This document shows, one piece after another, positions 20,355-28,090 of a stretch of 64,000 bases of DNA (position 1 is the first letter of the stretch; each line of letters starts with the position of its first letter). Location: the NCBI GenBank assembly GCA_902777205.1, contig CACYSU010000009.1, positions 22,710 through 86,709 on the forward strand, given 5' to 3'. The translations under genes were made by a program, and so were the position numbers. The notes beneath the pieces are model-generated. The model was not told the origin of the DNA and did not search any database. It saw nothing but the letters and a program-made list of their open reading frames with translations. Origin of the DNA: an uncultured Rhodospirillales bacterium. GTDB lineage: Bacteria > Pseudomonadota > Alphaproteobacteria > CAAGCB01 > CAG-977.

Positions 20355-20996
20355 TTATTTTCCGGCGGATCGCAACGCTTTGTATTTTTCCAGCATTTCG
20401 GCGAAAGCGGCCGTCAATCCGGATGAAACCGCCGGATCCTCGCCCAGAAAATCCAAGCATTGGGCGCACGCCTCCAACGTGGAAACGCTTTCCTTGCGGG
20501 GTTCCTTGCGCAATTTGCCGTACAGCGACCGTTTTTGCGGCACCAGCAGCAGCCGCTGGGTTTTCAGCAGCCACGGGTTGCGCCACCACAACGCCTTGGC
20601 CTGCGACCACGACCCGTCCAGCAGGATGATCCCCTCCAGCTCCGCCAGCCGCCGCGCGGTGTCGTCCAGCAGGTTTCCCTTGCGTCCGATCGCGTACAGC
20701 CCCGCCGCCACGGGGGTTTCGTTTTGCGCCCCCAGATACAGGACGCCCCATTTTTTCGGATCGGCCGGCCGTTTCAGCGCCGCGGTCAGCGACGGACGGG
20801 ACAGGGCGATTTCCAGCCGCGCGTTTTTCAGCATCGAACAGATGATGCCCGCCGTCCCCAATTCCTTGTCCTGTTCCTGCGGATGCTGCAAAATCAGGAC
20901 GAAGTGTTTGTTGTCGAAAGGCTCCGCGTCCGTGCAGACGCAGAGCTTCAAAGATTTTCCGCACCTTTCGCAGGTGTCCGCCGTATCGTGTGTCAA
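20355..20996 (-). CDS. tapT: tRNA-uridine aminocarboxypropyltransferase (DTW domain)
   Basis: DTW-domain enzymes add a 3-amino-3-carboxypropyl group from SAM to uridine 47 of tRNA. The 213-residue protein begins with the CERCGKSLKLCVC cysteine cluster, continues VLILQHPQEQ and ends with the catalytic block DGSWSQAKALWWRNP (Asp-x-Ser-Trp in place of DTW) and RKEP...STLEA. It overlaps the DUF1150 stop by four bases (ATGA), so it is translationally coupled to the hsp20 unit. Confidence 0.9.
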   Translation of the reverse strand: MTHDTADTCERCGKSLKLCVCTDAEPFDNKHFVLILQHPQEQDKELGTAGIICSMLKNARLEIALSRPSLTAALKRPADPKKWGVLYLGAQNETPVAAGLYAIGRKGNLLDDTARRLAELEGIILLDGSWSQAKALWWRNPWLLKTQRLLLVPQKRSLYGKLRKEPRKESVSTLEACAQCLDFLGEDPAVSSGLTAAFAEMLEKYKALRSAGK

Positions 20997-21208
20997 TGAA
21001 CGCTCACCGGTATCAATTCGTTGTCAATGGCCATAGATATAGCCTCGTTTTCATCGTCAGCACAAGCCAATTCGGTGCCTTCGGCGGCGTAAACGAACCA
21101 CATTTCGCGGTTGTCAACGGTTTTCGGACGGATGTAGGCAACGGAATTCACGCCCATTTCGGCCAAATCGTCGGCCGTTATGTTTTTTTCAATCGCGGTT
21201 GCCGGCAT
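20993..21208 (-). CDS. DUF1150 protein
   Basis: A 71-residue acidic protein of the DUF1150 family, which in alphaproteobacteria typically follows a small heat-shock gene. Recognisable parts are DLAEMGVNSVAYIRP and a C-terminal EAISMAIDNELIPVSVH. Its function is unknown, and its conserved position points to a stress-related role. It lies 21 bp after hsp20 and overlaps tapT by four bases. Confidence 0.88.
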   Translation of the reverse strand: MPATAIEKNITADDLAEMGVNSVAYIRPKTVDNREMWFVYAAEGTELACADDENEAISMAIDNELIPVSVH

Positions 21209-21229
21209 GGCGTTTTTCCTTTCACTGAT

Positions 21230-21697
21230 TCATTTCTTTTCGATTTTCGCCTTTTCGGACGGTTTTTCGATTTTTCCGCCGTGTTCCTTTTTGGAAATCT
21301 TGATCTGGCGGATATTTTGTTCCGGTTCGTTTTGTTTCAGATCGATGTGCAGCAGCCCGTTGTCCAGATGCGCGTCCTCGACTTCGATGCCGTCGGCCAG
21401 AACGAACGACCGCTGGAACTGGCGCGACGCGATGCCGCGGTACAAATACCGGCGGGCCGGAGCGTTTTCATCCTCGACGCGGCGGCCGCTGACGGTCAGC
21501 TGTTTGTCCTGCACCTCGATCGACAGGTCGTCTTCGCCGAAACCGGCCACGGCGATCGTGATCTGCAAATGCGACGGGTCGATCTGTTCAATGTTGTAAG
21601 GAGGATAGCTTTCCGAATTTTTCGCCGCCCTGTCCAGCATACGTTCCAAAGAATCAAATCCCAGCATGAACGGATTGTTCGTCGTCAATAAAGCCAT
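21230..21697 (-). CDS. Small heat-shock protein, Hsp20/IbpA family
   Basis: ATP-independent holdase that binds unfolding proteins. The 155-residue protein has a short N-terminal arm (NPFMLGFDSLERMLDRA, typical of IbpA), an alpha-crystallin domain (YNIEQIDPSHLQITIAVAGF to LLHIDLKQNEPE) and a basic, Glu/Lys-rich C-terminal tail without a clear IxI motif. The ATG at 21697 has a perfect AAGGAG. A strong hairpin lies at 21723-21752, upstream of the ribosome site. Confidence 0.93.
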   Translation of the reverse strand: MALLTTNNPFMLGFDSLERMLDRAAKNSESYPPYNIEQIDPSHLQITIAVAGFGEDDLSIEVQDKQLTVSGRRVEDENAPARRYLYRGIASRQFQRSFVLADGIEVEDAHLDNGLLHIDLKQNEPEQNIRQIKISKKEHGGKIEKPSEKAKIEKK

Positions 21698-21722
21698 CTT
21701 ATTTCTCCTTAAAAGCAAATAA

Positions 21723-21752
21723 ACGGCGGAGTCGTTTTCGACCTCCGTCGCC
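21723..21752 (-). other. Strong hairpin between the amidohydrolase gene and hsp20
   Basis: On the minus strand CGGAGGTCG, AAAA, CGACTCCG forms a GC-rich stem with one bulged G, flanked by CGG/CCG and followed by the T-rich tract TTTATTTGCTTTT. It may terminate the amidohydrolase transcript or form part of the hsp20 5' leader. It does not enclose the Shine-Dalgarno sequence, so an RNA thermometer of ROSE type is not directly supported. Confidence 0.45.
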
Positions 21753-21829
21753 GGAAAACCCCGTGCGGGCGTTTCCCGACAAAACGGATATAGGTGCTTT
21801 TCCCCGCGTTTGCAAGGGGCGGCCGCGTT

Positions 21830-23380
21830 TTATTTCCGCCGCCGCGCCGGCGTTTGCCGTCCGCCGTTGTCCGTCAGATCGACGGGACGCACCGGATTGA
21901 AATACAGCGGATCGGCGTCCGCCGCGCCGACGCCGTCCCCGTCCGGATCATCGGCCGTCCGTTCGCCCGAATACGGTTTCGCCGCGGGATACAGCCGGTT
22001 GTTCAAATCGGACGGGCGGATTGAACAAGGTTTGCGCGGGCATTTTTCGACCAATCCCCTTTTGTTCGCGGCCAGAATTGCGGTCATCGCGTACCCCGTT
22101 TCGGAAATCGCCGCGATAAAGCGTTCCCTGCCGTTCAAATCAAACACCTCTCCGTCGTCCGGCGAAACGATCCCGTCCGTCAAAGCCGGATCGCCGTACA
22201 GCGCTTTGCCGTCGCGCAAAACCAGCGCCACCGCCGGCTGTTCCGATTCGACCAGCGTTCGATAAACGGATTCGTCGTCCGTCAAATCGCGGCCGTCCGT
22301 TTCAAACAAAGCCAGATCGGCGCGCATCCCCGTCCGCACGTCGCCGATCTGATCCGACGCCCGCAGCAGCGCGGCCGGATTGACCGTCGCCATTTTCCAC
22401 AATTCGGCATAGGAAAACAAACCGTTCAGGTAATCGCGGTTATAGGCGGCGGCGACTTTCAATTCATCCAGCAAATGCGCCGATCCCGAATACGCCCAAT
22501 CCGTCCCCAGCGCCAGATCGACCCCGTAATCCCGCATCAGCGACACCGGCGCCGTCACCCCGTACAGCGTCAGATTCGACCGCGGCGACCAAACGACCGT
22601 CGCTTTGGCTTCGGCGATTTTGCGCACGTCCCGTTCCAGCAGGGCGACCGCGTGCACCAACCCCGTGGCGCTGTCCAAAATGTCCGTTTCGCCGGAGCTG
22701 ACGTTGACGAATTCGTTGCGCGCGACGGCGTCCTTGCCTTCCGCGACGTGAATGATATAGACGGTTTCGGGATTGCCGACGGGATGAAAAGGATAGTCCG
22801 TTCCCGACGCCGGCATATGTTCGCATCCGACGTTGTTTTTCAGCGGAAAGGTGTCGTTCCACACCGCGCGCGGCAGCACCAGCCCCTCGTTCGCCCCGTC
22901 GCCGAAATTGCGTAAGAATCCTTTGTATCCGCCGTTGCCGATGTTTCCCGTCGTTCCCGCGGCAACCTGCCGCAGTTCGCTGAGGATCAGATGTTCCGGC
23001 CGATCCGTTTTATGGCGCGGCATCCTTTTGTACCCGCGGCATCCGCCGCCCCAGTCGCGGCGGCTGTTGAACCGGCCGTCCGCCCTGACAAAATACGGGA
23101 TGTTGTGGTCGTAGGACAGATGATCGTGCGCGTTGATCATCCCCGCCGCCAAAACGTGCCGCCCGCCGTCAACGATCCGGACATTTTCCGGCCGAACCGG
23201 CGTAATGGCGCCGATCGAACCGCCGGATTCGATTTCGACGTATTGCTTTTGCAAAACGCCCGTCCCCGTCGCCACGTACTTGGCGTAAATCCAAAACCCG
23301 CCCGACGCGACCCGCGCCGTTTTCGCCGTTTGGCACGCGGCGGCCGCGAGGCACAGCAAAAGGACGGCGAGTTTTTTCAA
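21830..23380 (-). CDS. Lipoprotein amidohydrolase with a calcium-binding-like tail
   Basis: A 516-residue member of the metal-dependent amidohydrolase superfamily (TRZ/ATZ type), exported as a lipoprotein (LAAAACQ, Cys16). Metal-site motifs are NAHDHLSYD, a later HVAEG and HAVALL, SPRSNLTLYG and GTDWAYSGS. A region near residue 120 is Cys/Gly/Arg-rich (GGGCRGYKRMP). The last 40 residues include DDPDGDGVGAADADP, a thrombospondin type 3-like calcium motif rarely seen on this enzyme class. The substrate is unknown. Confidence 0.85.
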   Translation of the reverse strand: MKKLAVLLLCLAAAACQTAKTARVASGGFWIYAKYVATGTGVLQKQYVEIESGGSIGAITPVRPENVRIVDGGRHVLAAGMINAHDHLSYDHNIPYFVRADGRFNSRRDWGGGCRGYKRMPRHKTDRPEHLILSELRQVAAGTTGNIGNGGYKGFLRNFGDGANEGLVLPRAVWNDTFPLKNNVGCEHMPASGTDYPFHPVGNPETVYIIHVAEGKDAVARNEFVNVSSGETDILDSATGLVHAVALLERDVRKIAEAKATVVWSPRSNLTLYGVTAPVSLMRDYGVDLALGTDWAYSGSAHLLDELKVAAAYNRDYLNGLFSYAELWKMATVNPAALLRASDQIGDVRTGMRADLALFETDGRDLTDDESVYRTLVESEQPAVALVLRDGKALYGDPALTDGIVSPDDGEVFDLNGRERFIAAISETGYAMTAILAANKRGLVEKCPRKPCSIRPSDLNNRLYPAAKPYSGERTADDPDGDGVGAADADPLYFNPVRPVDLTDNGGRQTPARRRK

Positions 23381-23410
23381 TTTTCCTCCGGCTTTAAAGG
23401 GCGGAAAACG

Positions 23411-24427
23411 TCACGACGCCGCGCGTTGGCGTTCGCGGTCTTCCAATTCCTCCTGTTTCGCGCCCGTTTTGATCAGGGACAGCATCACGCCGCCGAAAAA
23501 CAGCCCGAACGTGATCAGCAGGGATATGCGGTCGTCAACCTTGAACCAGAATTCGCCGATGAAAACCTTGATCCCGATCGTCACCAGCAAAACCGCGCAG
23601 GCCGGCTGCAGGTACGAAAACCGGTGCAAAGCCGCGGACAGCAGGAAATAAAGCGCGCGCAGCCCCAAAACGGCGAACATATCGCTGGAATACACGGCGA
23701 ACGTTTCGTGCGACACGGCCAGCATCGCCGGAACGCTGTCGATCGCGAACAGCGCGTCGCCGAATTCGATCAGCAGCAGCGCCAGAAACAGCGGCGTGGC
23801 GTACCATTTCATTTTCCCCGGTTCGGATTGCGACGGTTCCTTGACAAAGAAATGCTCGCCGCGCAATTCCGTCGTCAAACGCAGGTAATGGCGCAGGAAA
23901 CGCAGCATCCGGCTGTTTGACAGGTTGACGGCGGCCTCTTCCGAAATCAGCATTTTCAATCCGGAATAAATCAGGAAAACGGCGAAAATCAACAACACGA
24001 AATCGTATCTGTCCAAAATCTCCGCCCCGATGACGAACATCAGCCCGCGCAATATCGCGGCGCCCAAAATCCCCCAGAACAACACGCGGTGCTGCAGCGG
24101 GCGCGGCACCCCCAGATAGGCGAACACCAGCGACATCACGAAAACGTTGTCGATCGACAACCCCATTTCGACGACGTATCCCATAAAGTATTCCGCCGCC
24201 ATTTCCCGACCGAAATACCAATACATCCACCCGCCGAACAGGCTGGCGATTCCGGCGTACGTCGAAAACAGAATCAAGCTTTTTTTCGCGCTGATTTCCT
24301 GCGCGTCCTTTTCCAAAACGCCCAGATCCAAAAACAGGACGGCCGAAAAAATGCCGAAAAACATCAGCCATATCCACAACGGCTGGTGCAAAACGACGCA
24401 ATATAAAAAATCGTGCATCACGGTCAT
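23411..24427 (-). CDS. TerC/Alx family membrane protein
   Basis: A polytopic inner-membrane protein of the TerC/Alx family, members of which export manganese or help load metals onto exported proteins. The 338-residue protein has about nine hydrophobic segments. Signature motifs are EMGLSIDNVFVM in the third segment and FGDALFAIDSVPA in the sixth, each with acidic residues in the membrane. The Mn riboswitch common upstream of alx is absent: only 9 bp separate it from the preceding gene. The first or fourth codon could be the start (24427 or 24418). Confidence 0.92.
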   Translation of the reverse strand: MTVMHDFLYCVVLHQPLWIWLMFFGIFSAVLFLDLGVLEKDAQEISAKKSLILFSTYAGIASLFGGWMYWYFGREMAAEYFMGYVVEMGLSIDNVFVMSLVFAYLGVPRPLQHRVLFWGILGAAILRGLMFVIGAEILDRYDFVLLIFAVFLIYSGLKMLISEEAAVNLSNSRMLRFLRHYLRLTTELRGEHFFVKEPSQSEPGKMKWYATPLFLALLLIEFGDALFAIDSVPAMLAVSHETFAVYSSDMFAVLGLRALYFLLSAALHRFSYLQPACAVLLVTIGIKVFIGEFWFKVDDRISLLITFGLFFGGVMLSLIKTGAKQEELEDRERQRAAS

Positions 24428-24436
24428 CCGCTCCGG

Positions 24437-25027
24437 TTAAAAATTATAGCGCAAACCGGCCGTGAACTTGCGCGCGTTCATTTCCTGACGCAAGGGCGGC
24501 CGCGGGTTGTCTTTCGTGGAAAAGCGTCCCAGACCGGCATAGGCGAACCCTATGTCCAGCACCAAACGCGCCGGCAGGTCGATTCCGACTCCGGCGGCCG
24601 CTTTCCAAGCCAAACGGTATTTCGTATTACCGAAAAACTGACGCCCGTCAACAACAAAATCGGGCAAATCGTTGCGCGACACGCCGACGCCCCCGCCGAT
24701 GTACGGCGTCACGCCCTTGACCGTGAACAAATCGGCATACCCCGACGCCATCGCGGCCAGCGACATCAATCGGGTGCGCGACGAACCGGCCAGCCCGTCA
24801 AACGCCCCGCCCTTTGTGCGGTTGCGCGTGTATTCCACCGTGAATTCGCCGCGGAAAATCCCCGCTTTTTGACCGAATCCCGTTTGAACGGTCACGCCTT
24901 TTCCGACGCCCCGACGCGCGCCGTCCGAATAACCGGCGTCAAAGCGTGTGTAAAAACCGTCCCCGTCGGCGGCAGCCGTTCCGGCGCTCAGAACCGTCAG
25001 CGCGAAAGCGCACAAAAACTTTTTCAT
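24437..25027 (-). CDS. Outer-membrane beta-barrel protein
   Basis: A 196-residue protein with a signal peptide (residues 1-20, ending GTAAA) and then alternating beta strands, ending with the aromatic signature AGLRYNF of outer-membrane barrels. TPYIGGGVGVSRNDL is typical of the OmpA/Omp25-like eight-stranded group. The ATG at 25027 overlaps the pheA stop as ATGA, and GGGAGTG precedes it. The function is unknown; similar small porins are structural or immunogenic surface proteins. Confidence 0.82.
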   Translation of the reverse strand: MKKFLCAFALTVLSAGTAAADGDGFYTRFDAGYSDGARRGVGKGVTVQTGFGQKAGIFRGEFTVEYTRNRTKGGAFDGLAGSSRTRLMSLAAMASGYADLFTVKGVTPYIGGGVGVSRNDLPDFVVDGRQFFGNTKYRLAWKAAAGVGIDLPARLVLDIGFAYAGLGRFSTKDNPRPPLRQEMNARKFTAGLRYNF

Positions 25028-25902
25028 TTCAAACACTCCCGTTGGCGTTTTTTCATTTCGGCGCGGAACGGATCGGCCGCGTACGTTCCCAGAATCTTGA
25101 CCTTTTGTGCGAAAAACGACAGCTCCGCCATCGCCCTTTTGAACCCGCCGGATTCCGCGCCGGCGGCGACATCCACCAAAAATCCGGCGGACGTTAAAAA
25201 CCTTTCGGGATCAACGTAGCTTTCCAGCCGCAAAAGGTCAACCCCGTTCGTCGCGAATCCGCCCAGACATTTATACAGGACGGCCGGTTCGTTTTTCACC
25301 CAGAAAATGAACGATGTTACCGCCGTTCGCGGATCGACGTTTTGCGCCGGCGCGGCCGACATCACCCAGAAACGGGTCGTGTTCACGGCCGAATCCTCGA
25401 TGTCCGCCGCCAACACTTTCAACCCGTACAGCTCCGCCGCCGCGCGCGACGCGACCGCCGCCAGCGTCTTGTCCCTTTCGCGCGCGACCGTTTCGGCCGC
25501 CATCGCGGTGTTCGCCGCCGCCCGCGTTTCATAGCCGCCCCGTTTCAAAAACGACGCGCATTGCGACAGCGCCTGCGGATGCGACACGACCGTTTTCACA
25601 TCGTCCAAGTCCGATTCGGGCGTCCCCAGCAGACAATGCCGGACGCGCAAGAAATGTTCCGCCGTGACAAACAGATCCGTGTCCCGCAGCAGCCGGTGCA
25701 TATCCGCCACCCGCCCCGCCGCCGAATTTTCAACCGGCAGGACGGCGCAATCGACCTCGCCCGCTTCAACCGCCGCCAAAACGGCGTCGAACGTCGCGTA
25801 AAACCGGATGTCCTTTTCGGGAAAGATTTCACGCGCGGCCAAATGCGAAAACGCCCCTTTGACGCCCTGACACCCCGCGCACCCCTGTTTTTTTTCGCTC
25901 AT
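25024..25902 (-). CDS. pheA: Prephenate dehydratase
   Basis: Converts prephenate to phenylpyruvate in phenylalanine synthesis. The 292-residue monofunctional form begins with MSEKKQGCAGC, then the catalytic domain: GVKGAFSHLAA, AVLPVENSAAGRV, VVSHPQALSQC and NTTRFWVM with the catalytic Thr-Arg-Phe. A C-terminal ACT domain (residues about 195-280) has ESYVDP where the ESRP phenylalanine-binding motif normally is, so feedback control may be altered. The start at 25902 has GGACGGG upstream. The frame is open further 5' without homology. Confidence 0.92.
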   Translation of the reverse strand: MSEKKQGCAGCQGVKGAFSHLAAREIFPEKDIRFYATFDAVLAAVEAGEVDCAVLPVENSAAGRVADMHRLLRDTDLFVTAEHFLRVRHCLLGTPESDLDDVKTVVSHPQALSQCASFLKRGGYETRAAANTAMAAETVARERDKTLAAVASRAAAELYGLKVLAADIEDSAVNTTRFWVMSAAPAQNVDPRTAVTSFIFWVKNEPAVLYKCLGGFATNGVDLLRLESYVDPERFLTSAGFLVDVAAGAESGGFKRAMAELSFFAQKVKILGTYAADPFRAEMKKRQRECLK

Positions 25903-25955
25903 TTCCCGTCCGTTTCTTTCCTGTTTTTCCAAAAAAATATTTTTTGTCAAAAAAC

Positions 25956-25983
25956 TTGCAGTCCCTTTTTCATATGATATACT
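25956..25983 (+). promoter_or_regulatory. Promoter of the HNH nuclease cluster
   Basis: TTGCAG at 25956-25961, 16-bp spacer, TATACT at 25978-25983, in an A/T-rich gap between the divergent pheA and HNH paralogue 2. The leader to the ATG at 26045 is about 55 nt and contains a GGCAA/TTGCC inverted repeat. Confidence 0.55.
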
Positions 25984-26044
25984 CTTTTTAGGCACGGACA
26001 GGCAAGCAACTAATTGCCGGCAACAACAAACCTGAGGTTCATCC

Positions 26045-26716
26045 ATGGCAGACCTTAAACGGGAAAACGGACAAATTTTGCGGTCGGACGGCTATTTGCA
26101 CGTCAAACGGCCGCCCCGCGAACGCAAATTGACGCCCAAAGAACCGTTGAGCTTTACCGATGCGCCGGAATCCTTTCTGGGGATGCCTTGCCGGACGATT
26201 GAATTCCGCGTTCCGTCCAAACAGGAACGCGCCGCGCGCAGAACACGGTTTGAAATGGAAAAGCGCGCCGCTTTCGTCAAATGGCTGGCGAATACGCAAC
26301 AGGACGCTTTGCGTAAGGCGGGCATTACCAAACGCCAGATCGAGGGGATGAAACACGGATTCACTCCGCACGGTTTCAACACACACCACAAAGTGCCGAT
26401 TTTCGGCGGCGGAACGAACGATTTTTCAAATCTGGTTCTGATCCGGCGCGAACCTTATCACGATATGGTGCACTATCACCTGATCAACCCGCAGACGCGC
26501 GGGATGAAAGAGGGCGACGTGCGCAGCGTCGTCGTTCCCGATCCGCAATCGCCCGTTTACGTCCCCGCGCCGCAATACAAGTTTTTGGAAAAATGGGGAA
26601 AACAGGGGCGCAAAACTTACGGAAAGCGGAAAAACGTGACCCTGCAGGACGTGATGAAGGAAATCAAGCGCCGATCGGCCATGTGCCGCGCCGCCGGACA
26701 AGAAAAGGGACGCTGA
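26045..26716 (+). CDS. Free-standing colicin-type HNH nuclease, paralogue 2
   Basis: A 223-residue basic protein, the longest of four paralogues. The N-terminal block (DGYLHVKRPPRER) and a helical Lys/Arg-rich segment lead into the HNH core NTHHKVPIFGGGTNDF, NLVLI and PYHDMVHYH, again with HH-N-HxxxH spacing. The C-terminal extension (about 45 residues, ending in a basic helix) is not in the others. GAGG precedes the ATG. It is followed after 2 bp by paralogue 3, so the two are cotranscribed. No signal peptide, immunity gene or secretion adaptor domain is visible. Confidence 0.8.
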   Translation: MADLKRENGQILRSDGYLHVKRPPRERKLTPKEPLSFTDAPESFLGMPCRTIEFRVPSKQERAARRTRFEMEKRAAFVKWLANTQQDALRKAGITKRQIEGMKHGFTPHGFNTHHKVPIFGGGTNDFSNLVLIRREPYHDMVHYHLINPQTRGMKEGDVRSVVVPDPQSPVYVPAPQYKFLEKWGKQGRKTYGKRKNVTLQDVMKEIKRRSAMCRAAGQEKGR

Positions 26717-26718
26717 AA

Positions 26719-27309
26719 ATGACCGATTTGGCCATATGCAAACCGACCAAGGCGGAAAAGGAAGCCCGCCGCGCCGAACGCGCCGCGCAACAGGCGATCG
26801 AACGTCAGAAACGAATCGATGCACTGCCCGATTCCGTTCATGGCGTCCCCATGGTCGAAATGGAATACACCGCCGCCGGAACCAAGAAAATCAAGGAAAT
26901 GCGCCGTTCTTTCACCCCGCAGCGCAAGGCGTTTTTGAAACATCTGGCGCAGACGCAGGCGCCCGTGTTAAAGGCGTTGGGGATGTCGGATAATATGATC
27001 GCCGGCATGGCGAAAGGGTGCGCGCCGAACGGATACAACGTTCACCACAAACGGCCTTTGGGCGGCGGCGGAAAAAACGAGTTTTCCAACTTCATCCTGA
27101 TTAAAAACGATCCCTACCACACTGATTTTCACAAAGTGTCCGACGTGCAAATCTGCAAAATGCAGCCGGGGGAAACGAAAACCGTCAAAATCCCCTATCC
27201 CGAAGGCAGCATTTTCATTCCGCCGGCCGACCGCGAACGCGTCAAAGCCGCGTTGAACCAAAACGCCGCCGCGGCCGCCGTTTTGCAAAAAATGCAAAAA
27301 GCGCGATAA
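26719..27309 (+). CDS. Free-standing colicin-type HNH nuclease, paralogue 3
   Basis: A 196-residue paralogue. The N-terminus is a highly charged helix (KAEKEARRAERAAQQAIERQ) unlike the others. The core is NVHHKRPLGGGGKNEF, NFILI and PYHTDFHKV, with all HNH ligands kept. The C-terminus has the shared TKTVKIPYPEGSIFIPP block and an Ala-rich tail. The start at 26719 lies 2 bp after the stop of paralogue 2. The frame is open further upstream but overlaps that gene. Function as for the family: probably a metal-dependent nuclease, target unknown. Confidence 0.78.
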   Translation: MTDLAICKPTKAEKEARRAERAAQQAIERQKRIDALPDSVHGVPMVEMEYTAAGTKKIKEMRRSFTPQRKAFLKHLAQTQAPVLKALGMSDNMIAGMAKGCAPNGYNVHHKRPLGGGGKNEFSNFILIKNDPYHTDFHKVSDVQICKMQPGETKTVKIPYPEGSIFIPPADRERVKAALNQNAAAAAVLQKMQKAR

Positions 27310-27384
27310 AAAAAATAGACAAAAAATTCTTTTTGTGGCAATATCCTTTTTAAAGAGATTCTTTGATTGAAAAGGATGATTGCC

Positions 27385-27969
27385 ATGGTTGCCGAAGACC
27401 GCTACGTTCACACAAAACGCGCGAAAAAGAACAGATCCGGAAAAGCGGGCAAAGCCCCGAAAACGCAGACACAGCTGGACGCCGCGCGCGGCAAGTTCGA
27501 CTTTACCGAAATCAACGGTTTCAAATTGAAAGAAGTTGAATGGACCGTTCCCGACAAACAGACGCGCAAACGGCGCCGCCGCGCGTTCAACGCCGTGCGC
27601 GAAGAATTTTTGAAACACATCGGAAAAACGCAGGAACCGGCCTTGCGCGATTTGGGATTGACGGACAAACAGATCGACCAGATCAAAAAAGGCCACGCCC
27701 CCGTCGGATACAACGTCCACCACAAACTGCCGATTCACGGCGGCGGCCAGAACGTTTTTGAAAACCTGATCCTGATGCCGATCAAACCGCACGACGAATT
27801 GCACCACAAGGTCATGGATCCGCAGGTCGCGCAAATGCAGACGGGTGAATCTAAAAAAGTGATGATCCCGTGGACGGACGACATGGTTTACGTCAGTCCG
27901 GAACGCAAAAAAGCGTTGCCGCAAAAATCGTTCCTGATGGCCAAAGCCGCCGATCGAACCGGACGATAA
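27385..27969 (+). CDS. Free-standing colicin-type HNH nuclease, paralogue 4
   Basis: A 194-residue protein closest to paralogue 1 at 20 kb: DRYVHTKRAKK, a shared INGFKLKEVEW block, NVHHKLPIHGGGQNVF, NLILMPIKPHDELHH and PWTDDMVYVSP. The ATG at 27385 has AAAGGA 9 bp upstream and aligns with paralogue 1. The earlier ATG at 27367 lacks homology. A 75-bp A/T-rich gap separates it from paralogue 3, so it may have its own promoter. A strong terminator follows. Confidence 0.8.
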   Translation: MVAEDRYVHTKRAKKNRSGKAGKAPKTQTQLDAARGKFDFTEINGFKLKEVEWTVPDKQTRKRRRRAFNAVREEFLKHIGKTQEPALRDLGLTDKQIDQIKKGHAPVGYNVHHKLPIHGGGQNVFENLILMPIKPHDELHHKVMDPQVAQMQTGESKKVMIPWTDDMVYVSPERKKALPQKSFLMAKAADRTGR

Positions 27970-27976
27970 ACCTTTC

Positions 27977-28003
27977 AAAAACCTCCGCACCGCGGAGGTT
28001 TTT
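27977..28003 (+). terminator. Rho-independent terminator after HNH paralogue 4
   Basis: A perfect 12-bp inverted repeat (27977-27988 with 27992-28003) with core ACCTCCGC/GCGGAGGT, ending in a T run. Confidence 0.9.
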
Positions 28004-28090
28004 CATATCAGGGACAGATAAAAAATTTGACTGCCTTAAAAGAAACCGTATCATATTAAATATTGTTGTCATTTATTCAGAGTGCATTTT

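Noticed and set aside
21723..21752. ROSE-type RNA thermometer for hsp20
   Set aside because: The stem does not include or sequester the AAGGAG site, which is the defining feature.
23411..24436. Manganese (yybP-ykoY) riboswitch upstream of the TerC/Alx gene
   Set aside because: Only 9 bp separate the gene from the preceding coding sequence, so there is no room for it.
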